A stretch of 64,000 bases of DNA from Hyphomicrobiaceae bacterium. Its GTDB lineage: Bacteria > Pseudomonadota > Alphaproteobacteria > Rhizobiales > Hyphomicrobiaceae. The DNA lies in NCBI GenBank assembly GCA_023384095.1, contig JAHDXT010000001.1, positions 1-64,000 on the forward strand. Direction: 5' to 3'. The translations under genes were made by a program, and so were the position numbers. Positions 25,064-34,162 of the stretch are shown piece by piece. The notes under the pieces were generated by a model. It searched no databases. It was not told the origin of the DNA and saw only the letters and a list, made by a program, of their open reading frames with translations. The first letter of the stretch is position 1; the number at the start of each line of letters is the position of its first letter.

Positions 25064-26359
25064 TCACCGCATGGCGAGCTGATATCCCACGGTGGTCAGC
25101 CACGGCACCAGGATGAGGAGCATGGTGAAGGCCAGCAGCAGCCCGACCCATAGCAGTGCGGCCCTGCTGACCTTCTCGATCGGAACGTTGGACAGCGCCG
25201 AGGCGACGAACAGGTTCACCCCCAAGGGCGGGGTCAGGAAGCCCACTTCGCTCAGGACCACGAACAGGATGCCGAAGTGCACCGGATCGACGCCCAGCTT
25301 CATGACGGCGGGCAGGAAGATGGGCGTGAGCAGCACGATCGTGCTCAGCGTCTCCATGAACATTCCGACAATGACCAGGAGCAGCGAGATCATCACCAGG
25401 ACGAGGACCGGGTCCTGGGAGAGGCCGATGAAGGCGGTCGCGATCTGGTCCGGGATCTGGTAGAGCGTCAGCAGCTTCCCGAAGGCCATCGCCGGCCCCA
25501 TGATGATGAGCACTGCGCCGGTGAGCTTGCCGGTCGCGATCATCGAATCCATGATGTCGGGGAAAGAGAGCCGGCGCAGCAGGGCGCCGGCCGCCATGGC
25601 GTAGACGACGGCGAGCATGGAGGATTCCGTCGGGGTCGCCGCGCCGGTGTAGATCGAGCCGAGCACCACGAGAGGCATCAGCAGCGCCAGCTTCGCGTCC
25701 CACGCCGCCGCGGCGACCTTGCGGAGCGACAGCCCCTCGCCGGTCGCTCGATAGCCGCGCCGCATGCCGATCGCGAGGCAGGTCAGCGCGAGGATCAGCG
25801 TCAGCAGAAGCCCCGGCAGGACGCCGGCCGCGAACAGGCCGCGCACGGACACGTCCTTGGTCATCACGGCATAGACGATCATCGGGTTCGACGGCGGGAT
25901 CAGGATGCCGAGGGTGCCCCCCGTGGCCGCCACTGCGGCTGCGAACGGAGCCGGATAGCCGGCGCGCACCATGGTCGGGATCATCACCGCGCCGATGGCG
26001 GCGGTCGTGGCCGGGCCGGAGCCGGACAGCGAGGCGAAGAACGCGCACGACAGGATGGTGACTACGGCGAGGCCGCCCGGAACGTTGCCGACCAGGAGGT
26101 AGACGACGCGCACGATGCGGTCGGTCAGGCCGGTCCGCATCATGATCTCGCCGGCGAGGATGAAGCCCGGGATGGCGATGAGCGGGAACAGGCCGGCGCC
26201 GGTATAGAGCGTCTGCGCCATGTAGACGAGCGGGATCGGCGTGAGCAGCAGCCCGGCAAGGGCGGCGATGCCGAGGGAATAGCCCACCGGGATGCCGAGC
26301 AGGAGGGCCAGCCCCAGCGCGCCGAACACGATCAGCGTCATGTTGCTTTCGTCGAACAT
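25064..26359 (-). CDS. dctM: TRAP transporter large permease (DctM)
   Basis: 431 aa, about 12-13 hydrophobic segments. Ion-coupled uptake of a carboxylate with the DctP receptor and DctQ. Family marks include LLLGIPVGYSLG near the start, LSGSGPATTAAIG, GGTLGILIPPSNPMIVYA and PPLGVNLFV near the end. It follows dctQ by 16 nt and precedes aconitase X by 35 nt, tying the transported acid to the dehydratase. Confidence 0.95.
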   Translation of the reverse strand: MFDESNMTLIVFGALGLALLLGIPVGYSLGIAALAGLLLTPIPLVYMAQTLYTGAGLFPLIAIPGFILAGEIMMRTGLTDRIVRVVYLLVGNVPGGLAVVTILSCAFFASLSGSGPATTAAIGAVMIPTMVRAGYPAPFAAAVAATGGTLGILIPPSNPMIVYAVMTKDVSVRGLFAAGVLPGLLLTLILALTCLAIGMRRGYRATGEGLSLRKVAAAAWDAKLALLMPLVVLGSIYTGAATPTESSMLAVVYAMAAGALLRRLSFPDIMDSMIATGKLTGAVLIIMGPAMAFGKLLTLYQIPDQIATAFIGLSQDPVLVLVMISLLLVIVGMFMETLSTIVLLTPIFLPAVMKLGVDPVHFGILFVVLSEVGFLTPPLGVNLFVASALSNVPIEKVSRAALLWVGLLLAFTMLLILVPWLTTVGYQLAMR

Positions 26360-26375
26360 GCACGCGATCCGCCGG

Positions 26376-26885
26376 TTAGAGCTGGCGCCGCGCCGGATCC
26401 TCGTCCTCCGGCGGCGGGTTGACGTAGCTCTGCACGAGCCGCAGGCAGGTGAGCGCGAACGTCAGGGGTATGACGAGATAGATCCACTGCATCGGCACGC
26501 CGAGGGCGAGACTGGGCTCGGGTCGCTCGAGCGCCGAGCGCACCAGGAGCATGCCCTGCCACACGATGAACAGGTTGAATGCGAGCCAGACGAGGTCGCC
26601 GATGAGGAAACGCCAGCGGCGCAGCGGCGGGCGGATCCAGTCGAGATGCGCTGAGACGCGGAAGTGCGCTCCGTCACGGGTCGCGAGGACGGCGCCGAAG
26701 TAGAGCAGGAACACGAACGCGAAGATCGCCAGTTCCTCCGCCGTATGCGACAGCATCGTGAAAAAGGGATGGGTCACGAAATAGCGCACGACTGCCGAGT
26801 AGGTGAGCGCGGCGACGAGAGTCGTGCAGAGGACGACGACGATGACCTTCTCGAACCAGGCGTCGAGCCACTTCAGGATGCGCAC
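26376..26885 (-). CDS. dctQ: TRAP transporter small permease (DctQ)
   Basis: 169 aa with four predicted helices (VIVVVLCTTLVAAL, ELAIFAFVFLLYFG, LIGDLVWLAFNLFIVW, WIYLVIPLTFALTCLR), the usual DctQ layout. It carries no catalytic motif and forms the membrane complex with DctM. It is separated from dctP by 84 nt that contain a strong hairpin. Confidence 0.92.
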   Translation of the reverse strand: MRILKWLDAWFEKVIVVVLCTTLVAALTYSAVVRYFVTHPFFTMLSHTAEELAIFAFVFLLYFGAVLATRDGAHFRVSAHLDWIRPPLRRWRFLIGDLVWLAFNLFIVWQGMLLVRSALERPEPSLALGVPMQWIYLVIPLTFALTCLRLVQSYVNPPPEDEDPARRQL

Positions 26886-26921
26886 GCGTCAGCTCCGGGG
26901 CGGGGAGTGCGGTGGGAAGAA

Positions 26922-26942
26922 GCTCGCCCCGCGGGGGCGAGC
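26922..26942 (-). terminator. Intercistronic hairpin between dctP and dctQM
   Basis: Arms GCTCGCCCC at 26922-26930 and its complement at 26934-26942 with a 3-nt loop, right after the dctP stop. There is no T-tract. Such hairpins behind receptor genes usually cause partial termination or mRNA protection, so that more receptor than permease is made. Confidence 0.6.
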
Positions 26943-26969
26943 CCGCTTCCAATGCGAAACGACGGGGCG

Positions 26970-28001
26970 CTACTTGGCGTCCCTCACCTTCTTGATCCAA
27001 TCCTCGCCGATCTCCTTGCTGTACTTCTCGTAGACCGGCTTGACAGCTTCGACGAACGCGTTGCGATCGGCAACCATGTTCACCTTCACGCCGGTCTCCT
27101 GCAGGCGCTTCAAGCCGTCGAGGTGCGAAACCGCCGAGATCCAGCGCTGGTACTCGCCTGCTTCGTAGCCCGCCTGCAGAATCGCCTGCTGATGCTCCTT
27201 GGGCATGGCATCGAACGCCTTGTCGTTGATCAGCACGACGGCGAGCCCGTAGAAAATGTTGACGTAGGAATAGTTCTTCAGGAAATCGGTGAACTTCATG
27301 TCCAGCATGCCCTGCGGCGGTCCTTCGAGGCCGTCCGCGACGCCCTGCTGCAGGGCGCTGTAGAGCTCGCCCCAGTCGATGGCCGCGGGCGTGGCGCCGA
27401 GCGCACTGTAGGTGTCGAGCATGACCGCGTTCTTGGGCAGGCGGATCTTGACGCCCTTGAGGTCCTCCGGCTTGTTGATCGGCCGCACTTTGTTGATGAT
27501 CGAGCGGTCGCCCCATTCGAACACCGAGACGATGCGCACGCCCGACGCCTTGCGGTAGTTCTCGAACAGCTCCTTGCCGACCGCGCCGTTGACCACCGCA
27601 TTGGCGTGATGGCGGTCCCGGAAGATGAACGGCATGATCATGACATCGAGGGGCTTGTACCACATCGAAGCGTTGTTGATGGCGATGAGGGTGAGATCGA
27701 GCGTGCCGAGCTGGACGTCCTTGGCCGTGTTCTGCTCGAGCCCGAGCTGCGAGCTCGGGAACACTTTCACCCGGATGGCGCCGCGCGTGTACTGCTCGAC
27801 CAGCTCCGCGAAGCGGTGGGCGCCCGTGTCGTAGGGCATGCCCGGCGCCACGCCGTGGGCAAGGCGCATCGTCTTCTGGGGCTTCTCGATATAGGGGATC
27901 TCCTGCGCACGCGTATCGTGCGGCGCCAGGGCCAGCCCCGTGCCGAGCGCCAGACCGAGCAGCCCAGCCTTCATCAGGGCCCGTTTGGAGACGTAACTCA
28001 T
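26970..28001 (-). CDS. dctP: TRAP transporter substrate-binding protein (DctP)
   Basis: 343 aa, exported: positive start (KRALMKAG), Leu/Gly-rich core and a cut near DTRAQE at about 33. The mature protein has the DctP hallmarks LAHGVAPGMPYDTGAHRFAELV, VKVFPSSQLG, and an Arg in GVKIRLPKN that grips the ligand carboxylate. First gene of the leftward operon dctP-dctQ-dctM-acnX large-acnX small. Its promoter region overlaps the putative IclR operator at 28107-28126. Confidence 0.94.
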   Translation of the reverse strand: MSYVSKRALMKAGLLGLALGTGLALAPHDTRAQEIPYIEKPQKTMRLAHGVAPGMPYDTGAHRFAELVEQYTRGAIRVKVFPSSQLGLEQNTAKDVQLGTLDLTLIAINNASMWYKPLDVMIMPFIFRDRHHANAVVNGAVGKELFENYRKASGVRIVSVFEWGDRSIINKVRPINKPEDLKGVKIRLPKNAVMLDTYSALGATPAAIDWGELYSALQQGVADGLEGPPQGMLDMKFTDFLKNYSYVNIFYGLAVVLINDKAFDAMPKEHQQAILQAGYEAGEYQRWISAVSHLDGLKRLQETGVKVNMVADRNAFVEAVKPVYEKYSKEIGEDWIKKVRDAK

Positions 28002-28065
28002 CCCAGCTCTCCTTCTTCCTCCGGTCCGATCGGGCAGTGCGGAGCCGACGTGCTCCGCCTGCGCC

Positions 28066-28071
28066 TTGACA
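28066..28071 (+). promoter_or_regulatory. Possible -35 element (TTGACA) for the iclR operon
   Basis: A perfect TTGACA lies 59-64 bp before the iclR ATG. At 17 bp spacing the -10 place reads TTAGTT, a poor match, so the promoter would need help or be weak. Transcription starting near 28100 would put the 28107-28126 palindrome just inside the transcript. Confidence 0.3.
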
Positions 28072-28106
28072 GCGCCCGAAGCCGATCATTAGTTTGGCCA
28101 CGTGTC

Positions 28107-28126
28107 AATGGTTGAGACGCACCATT
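28107..28126. promoter_or_regulatory. Putative IclR operator in the divergent dctP/iclR region
   Basis: AATGGT-TGAGACGC-ACCATT, a perfect 6-bp inverted repeat with 8-bp spacer, ends 3 nt before the iclR ATG at 28130. Its left arm overlaps a TTGACA on the minus strand (28103-28108) that could be the -35 of dctP. One dimer here could control both operons and autoregulate iclR. IclR-family sites are often palindromes of about this size. Confidence 0.55.
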
Positions 28127-28129
28127 CCG

Positions 28130-28993
28130 ATGGATGAAACGCCTGAAACTGGCTCGTCGACGGAGCGCTCGTCGGTCGTGAAGGCGCTGAGGCTGCTTGC
28201 CGATGTCGCCGGCAGCCGCGAGCCGGTAGCGCTCGCCGAGCTCAGCCGCCGGCTGAAACTGCCCAAGCCCACGGCCTATCGCCTCGCCCGCGCGCTCGAG
28301 GGTTTCGGCTTCATCCAGAAGGATCCACTGACCCGGCGCTACGTGGTCGGCTCGGGGCTCGAAGAGGTCGCCCTCAATGCGCTGAAGCACGGCGCCGGAC
28401 ATCGTGCCCGCCGGCTGCTCATGAACGAGCTTGCCGAGCGGCTCGGGGCCCGGGTCAACCTGGTCATCCTGAAATCGGGCAATCTGTCGTTCGTGGAATG
28501 GGTCGAGTCGACGGCGCCCCTGCGCGTCGACATCCGAGGCGACCTGCCGATGCCGATCCACTGCAGCGCCAGCGGCAAGCTGCTGCTGGCCTTCGGCTCG
28601 CCGGCGCTGCGCGATGGCGTCATGCGCTCGGCTCCGTTCCGCGCCCACACGAAACACACGATCACGACGGCGAAAGAGCTGGAGCGGGAGCTGGCCAGGA
28701 TCTGCCGGCGCGGCCATTCCGAGGACAACCAGGAGCTGCTGCCGGGGGTCAACTGTCTTGCTGTGCCGATCCACAACCGCGCCGGGGATGTGGTCGCGGG
28801 CCTGGCCATCATGGCGCCGTCCGCGAGTCTGCCGCTGGAGGAGATGCGCCGGCGGCTGCCGGAGATCCGCGCCTGCGCGGAGCGGATCTCGGCCGACCTC
28901 AGGGCGCCGGCCGCCGCGGCGGGCAACGGTGCCGAGCCTCCCGCGCGGCAGGTCGCGAGGCGTACGGTTGGATCGCGAGCGACGGGCAGGTGA
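28130..28993 (+). CDS. IclR-family transcriptional regulator
   Basis: 287 aa. N-terminal winged helix at about 12-75 (SSVVKALRLLADVA, then LPKPTAYRLARALEGFGFI as recognition helix), C-terminal IclR ligand-binding domain with MPIHCSASGKLLLA and GVNCLAVPIHN. The ATG at 28130 is preferred; a TTG at 28094 would put the operator inside the gene. The stop lies 2 nt before the biotin-carrier ATG, so the regulator is first gene of the operon it probably controls. The effector is likely the imported acid or a CoA derivative. Confidence 0.93.
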   Translation: MDETPETGSSTERSSVVKALRLLADVAGSREPVALAELSRRLKLPKPTAYRLARALEGFGFIQKDPLTRRYVVGSGLEEVALNALKHGAGHRARRLLMNELAERLGARVNLVILKSGNLSFVEWVESTAPLRVDIRGDLPMPIHCSASGKLLLAFGSPALRDGVMRSAPFRAHTKHTITTAKELERELARICRRGHSEDNQELLPGVNCLAVPIHNRAGDVVAGLAIMAPSASLPLEEMRRRLPEIRACAERISADLRAPAAAAGNGAEPPARQVARRTVGSRATGR

Positions 28994-28995
28994 CC

Positions 28996-29472
28996 ATGGA
29001 GCTGACGTACAGCGACGTCGAGAACATCCTCAAGCTCGTGGACGGGGCGGAGCACCTCGACGAGATGGAGATCGTCTACAACGGCTTCCGCCTGCGGGTG
29101 GTGCGCGGGGCCGGGCCCGGCCTTTCCGTGCAGGGTCCCGTGCCGGCGCCGCCTGCCCCGGTCCCGCCGCCGGCGGCGCCCGCGGCTGCTGCGGGCACGA
29201 CGGCGGCGGCGATCGCTGACGGCATGACCGCGGTGCGCGCGCCGATGCTCGGCACGTTCTATCGCGCCCCGGCGCCGGGCGAGAAACCGTTCGTCGAGGT
29301 CGGCCAGCGAGTGCGCGCGGACGACACCGTCTGCCTGATCGAGGTGATGAAGCTGTTCAACTCCATCCGCGCCGGGGTCGACGGCACAGTGGTGGAGATC
29401 CTTACCGGCAACGGCGCGCTGGTGGAGCACGATCAGGTGCTGATCGTGATCGCGCCGGCCAAAGAGGACTAG
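28996..29472 (+). CDS. Biotin carboxyl carrier protein (AccB-like)
   Basis: 158 aa: N-terminal region like that of AccB (about 1-38), an Ala/Pro-rich swinging linker at about 45-75, and a biotinyl domain at about 78-155. The biotinylated lysine is Lys-119 in EVMKLFN. It carries CO2 from the biotin carboxylase encoded next to the carboxyltransferase, here most likely the one at 35230 in the same run of genes. An ordinary acetyl-CoA carboxylase accBC pair is the alternative, but the IclR start and catabolic neighbours argue against it. Confidence 0.93.
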   Translation: MELTYSDVENILKLVDGAEHLDEMEIVYNGFRLRVVRGAGPGLSVQGPVPAPPAPVPPPAAPAAAAGTTAAAIADGMTAVRAPMLGTFYRAPAPGEKPFVEVGQRVRADDTVCLIEVMKLFNSIRAGVDGTVVEILTGNGALVEHDQVLIVIAPAKED

Positions 29473-29479
29473 AGCGGTC

Positions 29480-30874
29480 GTGCGGAGCCCGCCCTTTCAT
29501 CGTCTGCTCATCGCCAATCGTGGCGAGATCGCCGTGCGGGTGATCCGCGCCTGCGAGCAGCTCGGGATCGAGAGCGTCGTCGCCGTGTCGGAAGCCGATC
29601 GCGACAGCCTCGCCGCGCGGCTGGCCACGCGGGCAGTGTGCATCGGCCCGGCGGCTGCGCGAGAAAGCTATCTGAGGCCGGAGCTCCTCGTCGTCGCAGC
29701 CAAGGGCACCGGCTGCAGCGCGGTGCATCCGGGGTACGGCTTCCTGTCTGAGCGGGCGGAGTTCTCTCGCCTGTGCGCCGAGCACGGACTGACGTTCGTC
29801 GGACCATCTCCGGATGCGATCGCGGCGATGGGCGACAAGCTCGCCGCCGTCGGGCTCGCGACGGAGGCCGGCGTGCCGCGGGTCCCCGGGTCGGGCCGGA
29901 TCGGCAGCGCGGCCGAGGCTCGCGAGTTCGCGGCGCGGCACGGGTTTCCGCTGCTCATCAAGGCGAGCGCCGGCGGCGGCGGGCGCGGCATGCGCGTCGT
30001 GACGGCCGATGCGGAGCTCGGACGCGCCCTCGAGGCAGCGGCGGCGGAGGCACAGTCCGCGTTCGGCGATGCCTCCGTCTACGTCGAGAAGTTCATCGAG
30101 CGGGCGCGACACATCGAGGTCCAGGTGCTCGGCGACGCGCACGGCAACATCGTGCACCTCGGGGAGCGCGACTGCTCGACCCAGCGGCGCCACCAGAAGC
30201 TGATCGAGGAGGCGCCCTCGCCGGTGATCGACGATGGACTCCGCTCCGAGCTGGCGGCCGCGGCGGTACGGCTTGCAGAGCGCGTCGGTTACCAGGGCGC
30301 CGGCACCGTCGAGTATGTCCTCGACGAGGATACGCGCCGCTGGTTCTTCCTCGAGATGAACACCCGCATTCAGGTGGAGCATCCGGTTACCGAGATGATC
30401 ACGGGGCGCGACCTGGTGTGCGAGCAGATCCGCATCGCCGCCGGCGAGCCGGTCTCGTTCGCGCAGGAGGACGTGGCGTTCCAGGGGCACGCCATCGAGT
30501 GCCGCGTCAATGCCGAGGATGCATCGCGCAACTTCCTGCCGGGCCCGGGACGGCTCGACGAGTGGCGCCCGCCCGAGGGGCCGGGAATGCGCATCGATAC
30601 GCATTGCTATCCGGGCTACACCGTCCCGCCGTTCTACGATTCCCTGCTCGCCAAGGTCATCGCGCACGGGTCGACTCGCGCGCAGGCTGCCGCACGTATG
30701 CACGAGGCGCTCTTCCGTTTCAGGGTCGCCGGGATCGCGACGACGATCCCGTTTCACCTGGGTGTGCTTCAGCACCCGGATTTCCAGGACGGCCGCGTGA
30801 CCACCCGCTGGGTCGAGCAGACGTTTCTGCCGGAGATCAACAGCAGCCGGGCAGCAGTGGAGGCGGCGCAATGA
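29480..30874 (+). CDS. Biotin carboxylase subunit
   Basis: 464 aa. ATP-dependent carboxylation of biotin on the carrier. Opens with LIANRGEIAVRVIRA, then VHPGYGFLSE, the ATP-grasp Gly loop KASAGGGGRGM, ERDCSTQRRHQKLIEEAP, and the catalytic EMNTRIQVEHPVTE. It has no fused carrier domain. It begins with GTG 7 nt after the carrier gene and ends by overlapping the SDR start (ATGA). About 15 residues longer than E. coli AccC, only in the tail. Confidence 0.95.
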   Translation: MRSPPFHRLLIANRGEIAVRVIRACEQLGIESVVAVSEADRDSLAARLATRAVCIGPAAARESYLRPELLVVAAKGTGCSAVHPGYGFLSERAEFSRLCAEHGLTFVGPSPDAIAAMGDKLAAVGLATEAGVPRVPGSGRIGSAAEAREFAARHGFPLLIKASAGGGGRGMRVVTADAELGRALEAAAAEAQSAFGDASVYVEKFIERARHIEVQVLGDAHGNIVHLGERDCSTQRRHQKLIEEAPSPVIDDGLRSELAAAAVRLAERVGYQGAGTVEYVLDEDTRRWFFLEMNTRIQVEHPVTEMITGRDLVCEQIRIAAGEPVSFAQEDVAFQGHAIECRVNAEDASRNFLPGPGRLDEWRPPEGPGMRIDTHCYPGYTVPPFYDSLLAKVIAHGSTRAQAAARMHEALFRFRVAGIATTIPFHLGVLQHPDFQDGRVTTRWVEQTFLPEINSSRAAVEAAQ

Positions 30875-31635
30875 CATCCGGCTCGGGAACGCTGGCAGGG
30901 CGGATCGCCATCGTGACAGGCGGCGCGGCAGGACTGGGCAAGGCCATCGTCGAGGATCTGGCCCGCCGGAAGGCAGCGGTCCTCATCGCCGACCGGGATG
31001 CGGCGGCCGCGCGGCGCCTCGAGCAGCAGGTCGCGGCGGCCGGGCAGATCGCGACGGCGGTGGAAACGGACGTGACCGACCCCGCCTCTCTCGAGGCGAT
31101 GCTCGGCGCAGCCGTCGACCGCTTCGGGCGTGTCGACATGCTCGTCAACAATGCCGGGGTGCTCGGGCCGCTGCTGCCGCTGTGGGAGACCACCGACGCC
31201 GACGTCGCCCGCGTCTACGAGATCAACGTGCGCAGCGTATTCACCTGCACCCGCCTCGTCGCCCGCCACATGATGGAGCGCCGCTCCGGCGCCATCGTCA
31301 CCATCGCCTCGGTCGCCGGCAAGGATGGCCCCAGGAACGCGTCTATCTACGGCTCGTCCAAGGCGGCGGTGATCGGGTTAACGAAATCGTGGGGCAAGGA
31401 GCTGGCCCCCTATGGCGTGCGCGTGAACTGCGTGTCGCCGGCGCTGATCGAGGCGACCGGAATGCGCAGCGAGATGCCCGACGAGTACAGCAGCGATTCG
31501 GCGAGCCGGATCCCGCTCGGCCGCCTGGCGCGGGCGGAGGAGGTGGCCAGCATAGTCGCATTCCTGCTGTCGGACGAGGCGAGCTTCGTCACCGGCGCCT
31601 GCTATGATGCGAGCGGCGGGCGGGCCAGCTATTGA
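30871..31635 (+). CDS. SDR-family oxidoreductase (first of two)
   Basis: 254 aa. TGGAAGLG cofactor motif at about 17-24, NNAG, IASVAG with catalytic Ser, and YGSSK. Asp after strand 2 (IADRD) favours NAD(H). It overlaps biotin carboxylase by 4 nt (ATGA) and so belongs to the IclR-linked operon. It could oxidise a hydroxy acid or hydroxyacyl intermediate. The C-terminal end (YDASGGRASY) departs from the common VDGG. Confidence 0.92.
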   Translation: MTSGSGTLAGRIAIVTGGAAGLGKAIVEDLARRKAAVLIADRDAAAARRLEQQVAAAGQIATAVETDVTDPASLEAMLGAAVDRFGRVDMLVNNAGVLGPLLPLWETTDADVARVYEINVRSVFTCTRLVARHMMERRSGAIVTIASVAGKDGPRNASIYGSSKAAVIGLTKSWGKELAPYGVRVNCVSPALIEATGMRSEMPDEYSSDSASRIPLGRLARAEEVASIVAFLLSDEASFVTGACYDASGGRASY

Positions 31636-31651
31636 CCGGAGGCGAGCGGCA

Positions 31652-32449
31652 ATGAGCGAAGCGACGACCGCCCTGCCCACAGCCGAAAGCGTAAGGAAGC
31701 TGCACGACCTCTCAGGCCGGATCGCGCTGGTGACCGGCGCGGGGTCCGGCCTCGGACGCACCATGGCCTGGGGACTGGCCTGCCACGGCGCAGACCTGGC
31801 CGTCGTCGACCGCGACATCGGGCTGGCCCGCAGGTGCGCGGAAGAGATCGCGGGCGGCAGCGGGCGCCGGGCGCTCGCGATCGAAGCCGACGTCAGCGAG
31901 GAGGGCGACGTCTCGCGCGCCGTGGCTGGCGCGCTGGCCGAGCTCGGCCGCATCGACGTGCTCGTCAACAATGCCGGCCACAACATCCGCAAGCCGCTGA
32001 TCGAGTACACGTGCGCGGAGTTCGATTCGCTCTATGCCGTGCACGTGCGCGGCACGTTCCTGTTCAGCAGGGCCGCCGTCACTCACATGCGCGCGCGCAG
32101 GTCGGGTTCGATCATCAACATCGCCTCCATCCTCGGACACGTCGCCGCTCGCAACGTGGCGCCCTATGCCGCAGCCAAGGGGGCGATCATCCAGATGACG
32201 CGGGTGCTGGCCCTCGAGCTCGCTGCCGACGGCATCCGGGTCAACGCGCTGGCGCCGGGATATATCGACACGCCGCTCACCCGCCAGCATGCCCCGGAAG
32301 TGCGCCGGCAGATCACCTCGACCGCGCCGCTCGGCCGCTTCGGTGAGCCGGGCGAGCTGATCGGCCCGGCCGTGTTCCTCGCTTCGGATGCGGCGAGCTT
32401 CGTCACCGGGGCCTCGCTGATCGTCGACGGAGGCTGGACAGCGCAATGA
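31652..32449 (+). CDS. SDR-family oxidoreductase (second of two)
   Basis: 265 aa. TGAGSGLG, VVDRD (NAD-type), NNAGHNIRKP, IASILG and YAAAK, then the FabG-like end FVTGASLIVDGGW. The ATG at 31652 has GGAGGCGAG upstream. The NAG-HNIRK segment recalls gluconate 5-dehydrogenase-type and KduD-type enzymes acting on hydroxy or sugar acids; that is only a hint. It shares its last 4 bases with the ABC permease start. Confidence 0.92.
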   Translation: MSEATTALPTAESVRKLHDLSGRIALVTGAGSGLGRTMAWGLACHGADLAVVDRDIGLARRCAEEIAGGSGRRALAIEADVSEEGDVSRAVAGALAELGRIDVLVNNAGHNIRKPLIEYTCAEFDSLYAVHVRGTFLFSRAAVTHMRARRSGSIINIASILGHVAARNVAPYAAAKGAIIQMTRVLALELAADGIRVNALAPGYIDTPLTRQHAPEVRRQITSTAPLGRFGEPGELIGPAVFLASDAASFVTGASLIVDGGWTAQ

Positions 32450-33306
32450 GCCGGAGCACGAAAGAACCGCACTCGGAGCTGGCGGCGCAACTCGGGTCCC
32501 GGCAAGGGCCGGAACCTGCTGCGAGCGCACTGAGGGCCGGCATGCTGACCATGGTCTGGAACCTCGCCTCCCTCGCGCTCGCACTCGCGCTGTGGCAGCT
32601 CGCGTCGGTGCTCGCCGCGTCACCGTTCTTCCCAGGGCCGATGAAAATCGTCGAGGCGTTCGTGCAGCTCGCCTCGCGCGGCGACACGTTCGGGCATTCG
32701 CTGTGGACGCATTCCTGGGCGAGCATCGAGCGCGTGCTGGTCGGCTTCGGGCTCGGCGTCCTCCTCGGCGTTCCCCTCGGTCTGCTGATGGGGCTCTATC
32801 CGAAGGTCTACGCCGGCACGCGGTCGGTCCTGGAGCCGTTCCGCTTCATCCCGCCGATCGCGTGGATCCCGCTCGCCATCATCTTCTTCTCCGGGCTGAC
32901 CCGGTTCGCGTTCCTGATCTTCCTCGGCGCCTTCTTCCCCGTCTTCACCTCGACGCTCGTCGGGGTGGCCCGGGTCGAGCCGATCCACCGCAAGGTCGGA
33001 GTCGTGCACGGCGCCGGCAAGCTGTGGACGCTCGTCCATGTCGTCGTGCCGACTGTGATGCCGGATATCATGGCAGGCATGCGCGTCGGCCTCGGGACGG
33101 CCTGGCTGACGATCGTCGCGGCCGAGCTCGCCGGCGGCATTTCCACCGGGCTCGGCCGCATGATGACCAACTACGCGGAGCTGTTGCAGGTGCCGCACGT
33201 GATCGTCGGCATGCTGCTCATCGGCTTCATCGGGTTCGTCATGAACGAGATGCTGCTGATCGTCGAGAAGCGGCTGTTCCGCTGGCGCTGGCAGGTCAGC
33301 CTCTAA
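32446..33306 (+). CDS. ABC transporter permease (SsuC/TauC type)
   Basis: 286 aa with about six membrane helices. The inner-membrane half of a nitrate/sulfonate/taurine-type importer. The EAA-like coupling loop is around KVGVVHGAGKLWTLVHVVVP (EAA-Gly pattern with the conserved Gly), and the C-terminal motif is AGGISTGLGRMM. Starts within the SDR stop (ATGA) and precedes the ATPase and receptor. Confidence 0.93.
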   Translation: MSRSTKEPHSELAAQLGSRQGPEPAASALRAGMLTMVWNLASLALALALWQLASVLAASPFFPGPMKIVEAFVQLASRGDTFGHSLWTHSWASIERVLVGFGLGVLLGVPLGLLMGLYPKVYAGTRSVLEPFRFIPPIAWIPLAIIFFSGLTRFAFLIFLGAFFPVFTSTLVGVARVEPIHRKVGVVHGAGKLWTLVHVVVPTVMPDIMAGMRVGLGTAWLTIVAAELAGGISTGLGRMMTNYAELLQVPHVIVGMLLIGFIGFVMNEMLLIVEKRLFRWRWQVSL

Positions 33307-33319
33307 GGAGGGCGGCGGA

Positions 33320-34087
33320 TTGCAACGGCAGATGCAGACGGGCGGCAGCGCCAAGGTCGACGTCGATGCCACCCACCGTTACGGCGATCTCGTCGTGCAC
33401 GATCAGCTCCGCTTCTCGGTGGCGGAGAACGAGTTCCTGTGCATCTGCGGCCCCTCGGGCTGCGGCAAGACCACCCTGCTCGACATGCTCGCCGGCATTC
33501 TCGAGCCGTCCGAGGGCAGGGTCCTCATCGACGGCGCGCCCGCCGACCCCAAGCGGCAGAGCATCTCGTTCGTCTTCCAGGAGCCGTCGACGTTCCCGTG
33601 GCTCAACGTGTGGGACAACGTCGCGACCGGTCTGCGCATCCGGGGCACGCCGCGCGAAGCGATCGCCGCCAAGGTGGAGGAGATCGTCCGCATCGTCGGC
33701 CTCACCGGATTCGAGAAGTTCTATCCGCACCAGATCTCGGGCGGCATGAAGCAGCGCGTGGCCATCGCGCGCGCATTCGTGACGGATGCCGACCTCATCC
33801 TCATGGACGAGCCGTTCGTCAGCCTCGACCAGCCCACGCGCGAGCGCATGCAGGCCGAGGTGCTCGACATCTGGCGCCACAGGCGGCGCACCGTGGTCTT
33901 CGTGACGCACAATCTCGAGGAGGCGGTCTACCTCGGCGACCGCATCCTCATCCTCTCCGCCAAGCCGGCGCGCATCGTCGCCGAGCTCGACGTGTCGCTC
34001 GCGCGGCCGCGCGACCCGCTCTCGAAGGAGTTCATGGAGCTGCGCGCCAGCTGCGTGCGCTGGCTGCACGCGCCTGGAACCGTTTGA
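33320..34087 (+). CDS. ABC transporter ATP-binding protein (SsuB/TauB type)
   Basis: 255 aa. Walker [11 protein letters not shown]-loop [12 protein letters not shown], signature [14 protein letters not shown], Walker B LILMDEPF and the switch His in THNLEEAV. The TTG at 33320 fits best because AAGGAGGGCGG at 33305-33315 is at proper spacing; the ATG at 33332 would be about 20 nt away. It energises uptake through the preceding permease. Confidence 0.94.
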   Translation: MQRQMQTGGSAKVDVDATHRYGDLVVHDQLRFSVAENEFLCICGPSGCGKTTLLDMLAGILEPSEGRVLIDGAPADPKRQSISFVFQEPSTFPWLNVWDNVATGLRIRGTPREAIAAKVEEIVRIVGLTGFEKFYPHQISGGMKQRVAIARAFVTDADLILMDEPFVSLDQPTRERMQAEVLDIWRHRRRTVVFVTHNLEEAVYLGDRILILSAKPARIVAELDVSLARPRDPLSKEFMELRASCVRWLHAPGTV

Positions 34088-34162
34088 GCCACGGAGTGTG
34101 TGGAAAGACGGCGACAAGCCGAGCCGTGCCGCATTACGCGGCACTTGACCAGGGAGAAAGCA

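Noticed and set aside
23781-26363. An 860-aa open frame joining TRAP-permease DNA to aconitase X
   Set aside because: The first 445 codons are an out-of-frame shadow of dctM. The real gene begins at ATG 25028, and no fusion is implied.
28996-30874. Housekeeping acetyl-CoA carboxylase accBC
   Set aside because: Not excluded, but the IclR gene 2 nt upstream, SDRs coupled downstream and a carboxyltransferase in the same run make a catabolic enzyme more likely.
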